64,000 nt of DNA, from the NCBI GenBank assembly GCA_001692895.1, contig KV748258.1:1-64000 (forward strand), written 5' to 3'. The notes under the pieces were generated by a model that saw only the letters and a list, made by a program, of their open reading frames with translations, was not told the DNA's origin and searched no databases. This DNA is from Cenococcum geophilum 1.58 (taxonomy: Eukaryota; Ascomycota; Dothideomycetes; Gloniales; Gloniaceae). The position numbers and the translations under genes were made by a program. Positions within the stretch are counted from its first letter, which is position 1. Each line of letters begins with the position of its first letter. Of the stretch, positions 36,382 to 45,675 are shown in pieces.

Positions 36382-37222
36382 TAGACGAGGCTAATCTTGT
36401 AAAGTATTTAAGTCCGAATTAAAGAAGCGTAATAAGTAGGGATAGAAGGAAGAGGAATAGAGATAAAGAGTTGTTTTAATAAAAAAAGAGATTAGTTTAT
36501 ATAGCTATCTAAAAAACTAGTTAATGCCTTCACAATCGCCTACTAGCTTCTAAGTTTGAACCACTTTTAGTATAGTGCCAAAATAGAGGAAAGTGCTGAT
36601 TATGGGCTTACTTAGGCTAACGTGGTAGTAGGGACAATAAATTGCATCTAGTATATTTTTAGGAGCCCAAATCTGCCACCAAAAGGCTAAAGGAGCCGGA
36701 TAGTAACTATAGGCGCTACAAAGCTTGGGTGTCCCATTACAGCACTAAACCTAAAATAACTCTATTTTAAATTTGGCATTCTTTAAGATAGAGCGTAGTA
36801 TATAGTTATAGATTTCTTTATATAAGCAGATAAGCTAATAATCCCTATAGCTATTCTAGGATGCATCTTATATATACTTAGTAACCGACTAAGTTAAAGA
36901 TAGGATTGCAAATCTATAACTTAATAATGTTCTTAAAGAAATAGTAAATCTAAACTAATAGATGTCTTACATTTCGCGCAGACTAAAGACTATATTAAAG
37001 TCAGAAATATAAGATACTACTTTCTGCTATAGTCAATTAAAACGGAATATTATCTTTATATAATAAATTAACCCTTAACTTTATTAAAGGGGAAGTACAA
37101 CGACCTACATTGATTTTATAACTATTAACCTTTATATCTGGCGCAGCCGGTTAACAATGGTTTATTTAAGTACAAAAATAAAAAACAGTAAACTTTTATA
37201 GAAGCCCTAAAGAAGTAATATA
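36382..37222. other. AT-rich stretch, nothing recognised
   Basis: This is the upstream flank of the F-box pseudogene and contains no recognisable frame or repeat. Confidence 0.35.
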
Positions 37223-37639
37223 ATAGCAATTTGGGTAATAAAAGCGAGTAGAGTAGCGGGAAATTTTAGCAGTTTAGCACTTATAGGAGATCCTAAGCTT
37301 ATAAATATTAGCAAAGGGGGCGGTACAGGGCCTACGGATGGTTGGCCCGTTAGGCTAAATATAGTTGCGTTATAATTCTAAGCTAAAGTACCCTAGTAAG
37401 GAAAAGCCGTAGTAGTGTTAGGCGGATAGGAGGTCGTTTATAAAGAAGGGGCTTCAGTTAGATAAGATTAATTAGTAAAAGAAATCGGGTTAAGCAGGCC
37501 GCTTAATTTAGATGCTTTAGATACCGCAGAAATATTACTAAGCTTAATAACACTAGATCTGGACAGGTTGCTAATCTAGATTTTAATAGTGACCGTTTCT
37601 TTAATAAAAGGGCCATTTATTATTGCAGAAAGGCCTAAG
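37223..37639 (+). pseudogene. Decayed ORF, left part, interrupted by the gag-only LTR element
   Basis: A frame reading VIKASRVAGNFSSLALIGD, then LVKEIGLSRPLNLDALDTAE and SLIKGPFIIAERPKE runs into the target site GAGGT at 37640. Stops are TAA/TAG only. In the same phase it resumes beyond the element (40683-40850), so the LTR element inserted into it. Family not recognised. Confidence 0.45.
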
Positions 37640-37644
37640 GAGGT

Positions 37645-37844
37645 TGTTGGTTACACAAGGGGATATCACGTAGCTACGGTTCGTAGATAGTATGATGATT
37701 GTTCTTCTTTTTGATTGATAGAAAGCAAAGGATCGTAAGGATCGCGGTGCCTAAGTAGGGGGTTGATTAGTCACCATAAGGATGACTAATCAAAGACACG
37801 ACGACGACACGTAACTACATAACCTCTGTCCATATATTCCGACA
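37645..37844 (-). repeat. LTR of gag-only element (3' LTR relative to gag)
   Basis: Almost identical to the LTR at 40476-40682. It lacks a 7-bp TGTGTTC-type insertion and shows few substitutions. Contains GATTAGTCACCATAAGGATG followed by ACTAATC. Confidence 0.9.
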
Positions 37845-38011
37845 CTGGCAGTTCTTTCTTTATGCTTGTGGTGCTGCAGGAAGGCAGCAAGGCAGCAAGG
37901 TAGCAAGGTATCGGTTTAGCTGGAGGTGGAAGCAGTAAAGGTCTGTTTAGGTGGTAGTACGGTATCAGCGGCGGCAGTGATAGTGGTCAAGCACAGAGCT
38001 TGTCTATCAGT

Positions 38012-38155
38012 CGGTCGGTAGATCGCAGATGTATAGGCACGATCATTCGGTCGGTAGATCGCAGGCGTATCGGCACGATCATTCGGTCAGTAGATCGCAG
38101 GCGTATAGGCACGATCATTTGGTCAGTAGATCGCAGGCGTATTGGTGCTATCGGT
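38012..38155 (+). repeat. Four tandem 36-bp units in the gag-only element
   Basis: Units begin CGGTCGGTAGATCGCAGGCG and repeat every 36 bp at 38012, 38048, 38084 and 38120; the last is diverged. There are no spacers, so it is not a CRISPR array. Overlapping open frames on both strands here arise from the repeat. Confidence 0.85.
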
Positions 38156-38284
38156 TGGTCAATGGTATATGGCAGTACGGTGCGGTACTTATAGTCGTTG
38201 TCATGTGGTAGTGCGGTGCCAGTGTAGGGTTAGTTCCGTAGGCAGATCGGCACGGAGTCTTGTCATAGGGTTGGTTCGCAGGCG

Positions 38285-38352
38285 TTGCGGATATCGTTAC
38301 GGATATTGCGGATATTGCTACAGATATTGCGGATATTGCAGATCGGATATTG
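38285..38352 (+). repeat. Short tandem repeat of GGATATTGC
   Basis: About seven units of 9 to 12 bp (GCGGATATT, ACGGATATT, ACAGATATT) lie in the 3' part of the gag-only element. Confidence 0.75.
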
Positions 38353-38582
38353 CAAATATTGTGGTGGAAACAGGTAGGCGCGTACAAGGTGTCACGGGGT
38401 GTCCTGTGACAGCAACATAGGTACGAGCCTATCTGGGCCAGCGGAATCGTTAATAGCCCTGACAGCTATCTGTAAGGTAAGCTCTCCAATAGTACTTCTA
38501 GCAATTCTTCTTTGTGCTTTGCCTGCGTAACTATGCCGTCCTAACCGCTTCCCCCCTATATTACTCTCTCTTTACCTATCCT

Positions 38583-40052
38583 TCACGGTACCCTCCACGA
38601 GAACTTCCTGTCTAAATTATGCTGGTAGCCACCTCTGTAGCTATCTTGGGAACCGCAGGAGTCTTGGAATTCTCCTCTATACTGAATCTTCTGAAGCTTA
38701 TTAAATGTTTGCGGAGGAATAGGTGACTGTTGCTGCTGATTAAAGATGCTGTTTGCAGATCTGGGTTGTTGCGGAGATTCCTGCGGAGGTTGCTGGTAGG
38801 ACGGAGCTTGATCTTGATTGTGGTAGCGGTGATCTGTAAAGAAGGTAGTATATACTCTTTGACTGGGGTGTTCCTTCTCCCGTGCAGCGATTGAGGGCTG
38901 CAACTTGTTGATTAACTGAGACAAGTCTTCTCTAGGATTTGAGACGGTAATTCCACAGGCGGGAACTCCCTGGCAAGCTATAAACAACTTATTGTCTGTG
39001 TAGATCTTTGCAATTATGGCCACCTCCTTGCTGTATCTAGGTCCTTGCCTAGGTCCTTGCTCCGTACTAGTCACGGCCGGTTTAGGTGGTGTATGTATGT
39101 ATAGCTGCTGCGGTCGCTGCGGAGGTTGTGGTTGCTGCGGAGGTTCTTGCGGAGATTCTTGCAGAGGTTGCTGTGGGGTAGCGGGGGCCGCGATTGGAGT
39201 AGCTAGCGGTACAGCGATTGGGACAACTTGTGGTGCAGCAGTTGGAATAGCTGGTGGAATTAGCGGAGCTTCTTGCGGAGCTTCTTACGGAGCTTGAGGC
39301 AAAGGTTGAGATACGGCAGCTTAAGGAACTTGAGGTGTTGCTTGTGGCTATCCGTTGTTGGGATTCCCTCGAGAGTTAAGCTTCTTTATAGCGCGTAGTT
39401 GGTGCTTAATCTCTTGCGGAGGTTCTTCCGGAAGTTCTTGCTGCGGAGGTCCTTGCTGCGGAGATTCTTGGGGAGGTTCTTGCGGACGTTGCTGCGGATG
39501 TTGCTGCGGACGTTGTTGCGGACGTTGCTGCGGACGTTGCTACGGAGGCTGTTGCTGGGCAGGAAAACCAAGTGGGAGATTAGCGTTCTGGGGGTTTTAA
39601 TATGAATTAAAGTTGCCTTCTAAAGAATATCGGTTAGTTCTTGGTTTCCGTAGTTAACGTGTAATCTCAGCTTCCGTCCATACTAGTTCTTCTATACCCA
39701 TAATAACGGCCTAAATATTACTAGCAATTAGGTTACCGTTCTTAATAACGTATACCCCGTTTCTACGGAGGAAGTCTTAAAAATCCCAAACAATATTAGC
39801 GTTGCCGAGTGCCTAGGTGTCAGCGGTCCATCCCATGAAATCCTCCCTAAAATACTCCCATAGCTGTGAATCGGCCCAGTATCTATTTCGGTAGAATACA
39901 ATATGGTGTAGGAGAAAGCCGTTAACTTGTTTTGCGGTACAAGTTGTTATATTAAGGGTAAATTCGTCCCAATCTTCATCGATGAGTTTCGCGTACGTAG
40001 CTACCCCTGGCGGTAGGGAGTCTCTCCAGTTATTTGGAATGGCTGTAGCCAT
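38583..40052 (-). pseudogene. Gag-like ORF of the compact LTR element
   Basis: One frame of 490 codons from ATG 40052-40050 to the stop at 38583, with about half a dozen TAA/TAG in glutamine-like places. An in-frame ATG at 40268 is possible, but the start MATAIPNNWRDSLPPG looks natural and the upstream part lies in a repetitive leader. Order: a globular alpha-helical N-part (to about residue 140), then a Pro/Gln-rich part with QRPQ repeats (39480-39560) and alanine/valine/proline repeats. Next come a conserved-looking block (EVAIIAKIYTDNKLF) and a Gln/Ser-rich tail. No CCHC knuckle is visible. The gag assignment rests on position between LTRs and on layout, so it is inference. Confidence 0.6.
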
Positions 40053-40079
40053 GTTTTCGGAGGAAGGGAAGTATTGTTG

Positions 40080-40195
40080 GTGTAGGGATTGTCGTTTGGT
40101 GTAGAGATTGTCGTTTGGTACGCGTTCGTGACGTGTATTTGTCGTTTGGTACGCGTTTGTCGTTTGGTACGCGTTCGGACGTGTATTTGTAATTA
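40080..40195 (+). repeat. Leader repeats TTGTCGTTTGGTACGCGTT
   Basis: Four to five imperfect tandem copies lie in the leader of the gag-only element, between LTR and gag start. Confidence 0.7.
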
Positions 40196-40202
40196 TGGGG
40201 CT

Positions 40203-40366
40203 TAGGACCAGTTCTGGCCTTGAATCGCGAAGACTCGTAAAGCGTGTTGTTCTGCGTGATGGACGCAAGAATCCGTAATCTTAGAAAGGCTCAGGACCAG
40301 TTCTGGCCTTTAGATCCTTAGATTCGTGGAAGAGTTCTATTTAAGGTTTAGGACCAGTTCTGACCT
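40203..40366 (+). repeat. Three spaced copies of AGGACCAGTTCTGGCCTT
   Basis: Copies lie at about 40204-40221, 40293-40310 and 40350-40366 (the last with GACCTT), in the leader of the gag-only element. Such spaced leader repeats could be RNA packaging or structural signals, which is inference. Confidence 0.7.
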
Positions 40367-40475
40367 TAAAAGACAGCTCCCTTTAGCACGAGTAGCACTG
40401 GTACAGTGGCTCGTCTCTTCTTGGTGGAATACCTAGCTGCTCTATGGTATAACAGTGAAGTTAACCACTGATCAG

Positions 40476-40682
40476 TGTTGGTTACACAAGGGGATATCAC
40501 GTAGCTACGGTTCGTAGATAGTATGATGATTGTTCTGTGTTCTTCTTTTTGATTGATAAAAAGCAAAGGATCGTAAGGATCGCGGTGCCTAAGTAGGGGG
40601 TTGATTAGTCACCATAAGGATGACTAATCAAAGACACGACGACGACACGTAACTACATAACCTCTGTCCATATATTCCGACA
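40476..40682 (-). repeat. LTR of gag-only element (5' LTR relative to gag)
   Basis: Ends CCGACA, directly followed by TSD GAGGT. The open frame of 66 codons at 40366-40566 on the minus strand spans LTR and leader and is not a gene. Confidence 0.9.
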
Positions 40683-40687
40683 GAGGT

Positions 40688-40850
40688 AATGGCTAGTTAG
40701 GCCGTAGTAGTATTCCAGAAATGCATTTCTAGACCTATTATATTATGTGCTAGGCCTAGGCTAAGTAAGAGAACTGTTATAGAGAGGGTAGAGATATGCA
40801 TGGCTATAGTTAAAGAATGTAATTTAGAAAATTCTCTGCTTTTAGTTTAA
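40688..40850 (+). pseudogene. Decayed ORF, right part, beyond the gag-only element
   Basis: Continues the phase of the ORF at 37223-37639 when the element and one GAGGT copy are subtracted. After one early TAG it reads about 48 codons without a stop (VVVFQKCISRPIILCARPRL and RVEICMAIVKECNLEN) and ends at TAA 40848-40850. Confidence 0.45.
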
Positions 40851-41328
40851 AGGGGGAAGTAGGTTATATCTTAAGCCTAAAGGCAAAATATTCTATTATT
40901 AGGGCGGATAAAGATGTCTAAAAGGTAACCCGGTTAACTAATATAACTCCTTTAAGCACCACTTATCTCTAAATATTAGGGGGCCGGAAATAGCCCCCTA
41001 AAGAATTTATATATTTTTAGTATTTAGCGGGACCTATTATGGCTTATTATAGTATAGGACCGGAGTCGACTCCTAAGACAAATAGCGCCTTAAATGGCTC
41101 CCGGATTAACTATATAGGGATAGCCTTTTCCTAACAAGTAGGCAGAATATAGAATTAAGCTATAACCTAAATTAAGTCACAACCTAAATCTAAAAAGCAC
41201 TCTTGTATAAATAAGCAATCTTCTAATATTAATTAGATCTAATAATAAACTTTACTCTAATTTAATCGATCTAATTCAATTCTTAAATATTTAAAATATC
41301 TATAGCCTACCTAAAAATTGCCTATATT
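40851..41328. other. AT-rich stretch, nothing recognised
   Basis: Intergenic RIP-type sequence between the decayed ORF and the J-domain pseudogene. It may contain the promoter of the latter. Confidence 0.35.
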
Positions 41329-43577
41329 AAGAGCGGGTCTAAGAATAAAGACGGCTCTAAAAAGAAAAGCAGTAAGGACTTAGATAAAGAAGTTGACTAA
41401 CTTAGTAGATTGCTAAAAGATTTTAAAAAGAAGTCCGATAAGGATTTTAGTAAGGATTCTAGTAAAAAAACTAATATAGAGTTTAAATCCGACAAGGAGC
41501 TAGGTAAAAAATCTAGCAAGAACTCTAGTAAGGAAAATGGTAAAAAATCTACTAGCGATAACCTAAATAGGAAGAAGATAAGCGGGGAAGAAGGGGGTAA
41601 AAATAAAAGTTTAGTAGAGTATAAGAAAGCGACTTCCTATATTAAAGAGCAGAGAGAAGCCGTAACTTAAGTCCAACATTATACGGAAAAGGATTATTAC
41701 GGTATTCTTAGCCTAGTAAAGAACTGCTTAGGAATTAAAGTTAGGACAGCCTATAAGAAGCTCTTATTACTAACCTATTTTAATTAGAATAAGTATAAGG
41801 ATATAGAGAAGGCCTTTAAGAGTTAGTTGATCTATTCCTTCTTATATATTTTATAGTAAAATGCTAATGTTTTATATAGTGGTCTCTAGCGCTTATTAAG
41901 TCCTAAGCAATTCCTTAAAAAGGAGGGAGTATAATAAAAATTATAAAAGATATAAGCTAAGAGGAGAGCTTAACCCAATTACCTTATAGGATAAAGAATT
42001 CGCTAAAAATGCTTCTAATAATAACTCCGGCTCTAAATTAGACGGCAATAATAGTGAAGAAGAAGAAGAAGCGATGAAACCAGATAAGGAGTGGGTAAAA
42101 ATCTATAAAAAAGCGACGCCTTATATATAAAATCTTCTCATAGATTTAAAAAAACTCCTTAAGCAAATCTAAAATTAAGAGGCTAAATAAGTAGATTAAG
42201 GAACTAAACAAAAACTATAATACTAAAGTTAAGAAACTAAAAGAAAAGAAGTTAGAAGGTTACCGTAAGGCACGTTATATTAAGGAAGATACATTTATTA
42301 TAAGAGACTTTAATATCTTAAAGTCTATTAGCTTATAGGCCAGAGTGGCTGTTAAATCTCTAAAAAAGGATCCCAAAAGTAAGCGGGCGAAAAAATTATA
42401 AAAGGAATTAGAGGATTAACTTAAAAGAACAATTAGAATAAACTTATATCCGTAAGAGTGGCTAAACTACTTACCGTAGAGTTAAAAGGATAAAAGTAAG
42501 AGATAAGCAGAGCCTGGATCTTCTAAGGGAGAGAAAGGCAAGGGGTAAGAGAAGCCTTTATCTTCTAAACAAAAGGACGGGGAGAGCGATACCGAAATGG
42601 CTAACGTGGGACCCTCTTCCAAGAAGAAGGGGAAAGGCAAGATACATAAAGGGACTTCCTCTTCCGAGCGGGAGGATAGGGGGAGTGATATCAATATGGC
42701 AGATGCAGTCGCCACTAAGCGCCATAAATGGAATCCTAGAGAGACAAGAAAGGGTGAGAAGATTCTTAGATAGAGGCCATTTTACAAAACTAACAGGAAG
42801 ACAGACCAACAAATCTATAATAGGTGCTAGCTCATTATTAAGAAAAGAGGACAGCCTAACCCGATCGCCTTAGTATCGGGTAAAAAGGCTGGGAGGAGAG
42901 CTATAGATGCCTACCACAACCTCCCAGAGGAGTTATAGAACGACATTAGGTATTCTGAGAAGAAGTACATATATAAGGACGCTCACAAGTTCGACTATAT
43001 CCTAGGATTTGCCTCTATTCCATCTAATAGGTATACGCTGTATTCTTTTACTAATGGTTTAGAAGAGATAGTAAGCAGAACCGCTTTAAGGAAGGTCTTT
43101 AGAGAAACCAATACAGACTGCGAAATCGAGGAGTTCTTCGATGAGATTGGCGAAACACTACCCCCGCTAAGGAAGTTGCTGATAAATGGATCTAAAGTCA
43201 AGCGTAAGCACAAGTCAAGAAGACATGCTCATTCAGACGATGAGAGTGACTCCAACAACTCCGACTCCGACTCCGACTCCAACTCCGACTCTTCAAGCAT
43301 ATTCGTTTCAAGCAAGAAGAAGGGTAGGCGACAGGCAAGAGAAGTTGATGACGATAACTCGAGCGATAACAGCTCAAGTGGTGGTCGGAAACGGAGCCGC
43401 ATGCCAAAGAGGAGAAATTCAAAGACGAAGAAAACGAAGACTATAGAGTCTAACAACCAAGATATTTTTGCCAGCACAATGCAGAAATTCATAAAGCAAC
43501 TGGCGAAAGATAGCAGACGGCAGGAGGAGGTTATGTCTAAGAGATTTAAGGAGGTTTTAAGTCGGATTCCAGTCTAG
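41329..43577 (+). pseudogene. RIP-degraded J-domain (DnaJ-like) gene with Lys- and Ser/Asp-rich regions
   Basis: The N-part is Lys/Ser-rich (41410-41670). The J domain at about 41690-41815 reads KDYYGILSLVKNC, then AYKKLLLLTYFN, with the HPD tripeptide changed to YFN exactly as C-to-T and G-to-A would do. From 42258 to 43577 one frame holds a Lys-rich linker (SDTEMANVGPSSKKKGKGK), the block DAHKFDYILGFASIP and FFDEIGETLPPL, then a run of Ser/Asp repeats and a basic C-terminus ending SRIPV at 43577. The J domain, a middle part near 42023-42120 and the C-part lie in three different frames, so introns or indels separate them. J-domain proteins stimulate Hsp70. The C-part is of unknown family. 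RIP damage falls from left to right. Confidence 0.55.
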
Positions 43578-43904
43578 GGCGCAGCATGAATGTCGACTGG
43601 GGGTTGACTGATAGCGGCCTATTCCTTTTAAGTTGATTTCCGTTGGTTTCCTTTCAGCTGTTATATACGCCTACAGCAAGTTTCACTGGGAGGAATTATT
43701 GGAAGGTAGGTCGTTCGTTTGTTCTCTGCTTCATTGCTCGGCCCGCTGCATCCCGAAAACTTCCCTATCAGGTTCTTTTGACTTTATTATTCTGTTTTTG
43801 AAGGGAACTCAGGTTTTTCTGTATTTGCATCACATCGGCTGGCCCGAATAAACCACAAAAAAATAGTTAGCGTAGTACAGCACTAATAATCGAGTTTCAA
43901 CTTA
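43578..43904 (+). other. 3' flank of the J-domain pseudogene
   Basis: Balanced composition, little RIP. Open frames here (for example 43633-43851) have no domain and probably represent untranslated or intergenic sequence. Confidence 0.4.
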
Positions 43905-44220
43905 ACGTCCATCCCTACGTGCCGAAAATCCCTGTGTGCCGGAAAGACTTCGTAGTTTTGAGGTCTCAAATCTCCACCACGTAAATATATCGAGTTATAA
44001 TTAGTTTCCTATTGTTCTTTGGCTATTTCTCTACACATGCTCGACTTGCCGTCAAAAAATACTTCAGTTTGGCTGTGCTGTCGATCGTCCAGTTTACAGC
44101 GCCAAAAGCTGCTGCTGCCATTACCCCCTGCTCTATCATGACTGTCGACTTGTCCACGGAATCCGGAGCCTTAAAATAGAGCTTCTACTATGCTCAAATA
44201 TACTTACTAACTTTGAAGAC
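43905..44220 (+). repeat. Left terminal repeat, TA-flanked (ACGTCCATCCC...)
   Basis: Starts ACGTCCATCCCTACGTGCCG directly after a TA at 43903-43904, with a second GTGCCG about 18 bp on. A reversed copy of the first 40 to 45 bp ends at 56551, next to TA. A RIP-mutated copy of the whole 300 bp is at 34682-34980. TA plus terminal inverted repeats is the pattern of Tc1/mariner-type ends, but no transposase is seen. Confidence 0.6.
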
Positions 44221-44388
44221 ACAGAGCACAGGGAAACCTGCCTGCCGGATTTATCTGGACGAAAAGTTGAAGGTATATACATGATGCCAAGCATCTTAAT
44301 AAGCGATGAAGCTTTTATCGCGGTTATTTCATTATGCGTTCGTAGATCTCACGTGGATGTGTGGCGTTCTTCTCGAAGTTTCCACTTG

Positions 44389-44623
44389 GCCTTAACCTTA
44401 TCTCAGGTGCCTCAGCCGCTTCGCCGAGGAATTTGTGGCGTTGCATGGCCCCACTCTCTTGCCACAGCCCCACTCTGCCAACTCGTGCGAACTCCTGAGC
44501 CAATTAGCGGCACGCACTAACTCCTGAGCCAATAGAACGTCGCGCTACCCCCTACCACCCCTGCCACCCCAAAAATTCCTCTGCGAAGCGTCTAAGAGAT
44601 TATGGGCGTGCGTTTGCTGTAAA
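44389..44623 (+). repeat. Inner inverted repeat, left arm, with CCAAT boxes
   Basis: Matches the reverse complement of 51147-51380 imperfectly. The best blocks are TCTAAGAGATTATGGGCG, ACTCCTGAGCCAAT and TTATCTCAG. It carries two CTGAGCCAAT boxes near 44495 and 44522. The arrangement is promoter-like, but no gene is driven by it that I can see. Confidence 0.6.
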
Positions 44624-44971
44624 CCGGGCGCGATTCTTAATATATACTAACTTTAAGCAACTATAACAAGGTTAATATAGTAGCTACAGCTATAGTTCGC
44701 GATGCATTTAAATTAAAATCTCTTCTTCTATTTAATTATAATAATTATAACTAGCTAACTAATGTATTAGGGGGCGAAGTACAGCCTTAAAGTTTAAAGA
44801 TACGTTTTTAAACCCGGTCATACCTACCAGCCTCATCAACACAGCGACCGTACTCCACCACCACAACTCTATTCACTATTAAACTTTATAAGGTACCTCT
44901 TATACCCTATTACAAACAGCTCACCTAATTATACTATACCTATACTAGTAGGTATAGATTTGCTTCGCAGT
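44624..44971. other. AT-rich transition, nothing recognised
   Basis: Composition switches abruptly from balanced to AT-rich after about 44640. Confidence 0.4.
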
Positions 44972-45290
44972 AGGGGGTAGAGGCTCGTGCAGAGCTTTAG
45001 TAGAGCTTCGTGTAGAGCTTCGTGTAGAGTTTCGTGCAGAGCTTCGTGTAGAGTTCGTGCAGAGCTTCGTGCAGAGCTTCGTGCAGAGCTTCGTGCAGAG
45101 CTTCGTGCAGAGCTTCGTGCAGAGCTTCGTGCAGAGCTTCGTGCAGAGCTTCGTGCAGAGCTTTCGTGCAGAGCTTCGTGCAGAGCTTCGTGCAGAGCTT
45201 CGTGCAGAGCTTCGTGCAGAGCTTCGTACAGAGCTTCGTACAGAGCTTCGTGCAGAGCTTCGTGCGGAGCCTTGTGGCAGAGCCATGTGT
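44972..45290 (+). repeat. 12-bp minisatellite, copy 2 (AGAGCTTCGTGC)
   Basis: About 26 nearly perfect units; one single-base slip near 45162. Because 12 is a multiple of three and no frame contains a stop, all six frames are open. That produces overlapping phantom proteins on both strands, which I do not call. Confidence 0.95.
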
Positions 45291-45457
45291 AGGCGTGCAG
45301 ACGTGTAGATTGCAGACGTGCAGACGTGCAGACATTCGTACGGGCGTTCGTGTAGGTGACTAATTAATTAATTGTATGGACGTTTATAAAGCCGTTCGTA
45401 CAGACGTTTGGTTAATTGATCGTATAGACGTTTATAGAGCCGTTCGTGTAGACGATT

Positions 45458-45653
45458 TGTCGACCGTGACGGGTACTGTCAGACATAAGCTTCAGATTTG
45501 TCTCGACCTGGTTTTAATCTAGTTTCACCGTTCTCTAGGGACCCCTGTAGGGGGTACTACCTCATGTATATATAGTCTCTTTTTCTTATAATTTGAATAG
45601 ACAAGAGTCCTTATTCTTTACTTACTCATCAGTGCACGGACTACCGATCGACA
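45458..45653 (+). repeat. Copia-2 5' LTR (196 bp)
   Basis: Ends form a perfect short inverted repeat, TGTCGA/TCGACA. It has TATATATAGTCTC near 45570-45582, a plausible TATA region. Confidence 0.93.
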
Positions 45654-45672
45654 GTTATAAGCCCGGGTGACT
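45654..45672 (+). promoter_or_regulatory. Copia-2 probable primer-binding site (GTTATAAGCCCGGGTGAC)
   Basis: Immediately follows the LTR. The complement folds conceptually as an anticodon arm: CCGGG stem half and CUUAUAA loop. The same first ten bases occur in Copia-1, so the element family probably primes from an internal tRNA fragment. Confidence 0.5.
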
Positions 45673-45675
45673 TGC

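Larger units (their letters stand above)
37645..40682 (-). mobile_element. Compact (3.0 kb) LTR element with gag-like ORF only
   Basis: Nearly identical LTRs of 200 bp (37645-37844) and 207 bp (40476-40682) begin TGTTGGTTACAC and end TATTCCGACA. A perfect TSD, GAGGT, is at 37640-37644 and 40683-40687. The internal 2.6 kb has one long minus-strand frame (gag-like) and tandem repeats. I find no protease, RT, RNase H or integrase motif, so it is non-autonomous and would need enzymes from another element. Base composition is more balanced than the surroundings and LTR divergence is very low apart from a 7-bp indel, so it inserted after most RIP in the flank. Confidence 0.85.

Noticed and set aside
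38000..38194. 36-bp direct repeats as a possible CRISPR array
   Set aside because: Units are head to tail without spacers, inside an LTR element of a eukaryote.
42482..42873. Plus- and minus-strand open frames over the J-domain gene
   Set aside because: They are shadows of the Lys/Ser-rich coding frame, which continues upstream and downstream in a different phase.
43186..43492. Three further frames over the Ser/Asp run
   Set aside because: The low-complexity SDSD-coding run opens all frames; only the 43176-43577 frame continues the upstream coding block.
44945..45363. Overlapping open frames of 65 to 113 codons on both strands
   Set aside because: They come from a 12-bp tandem array with no stop in any frame; there is no domain or codon bias.
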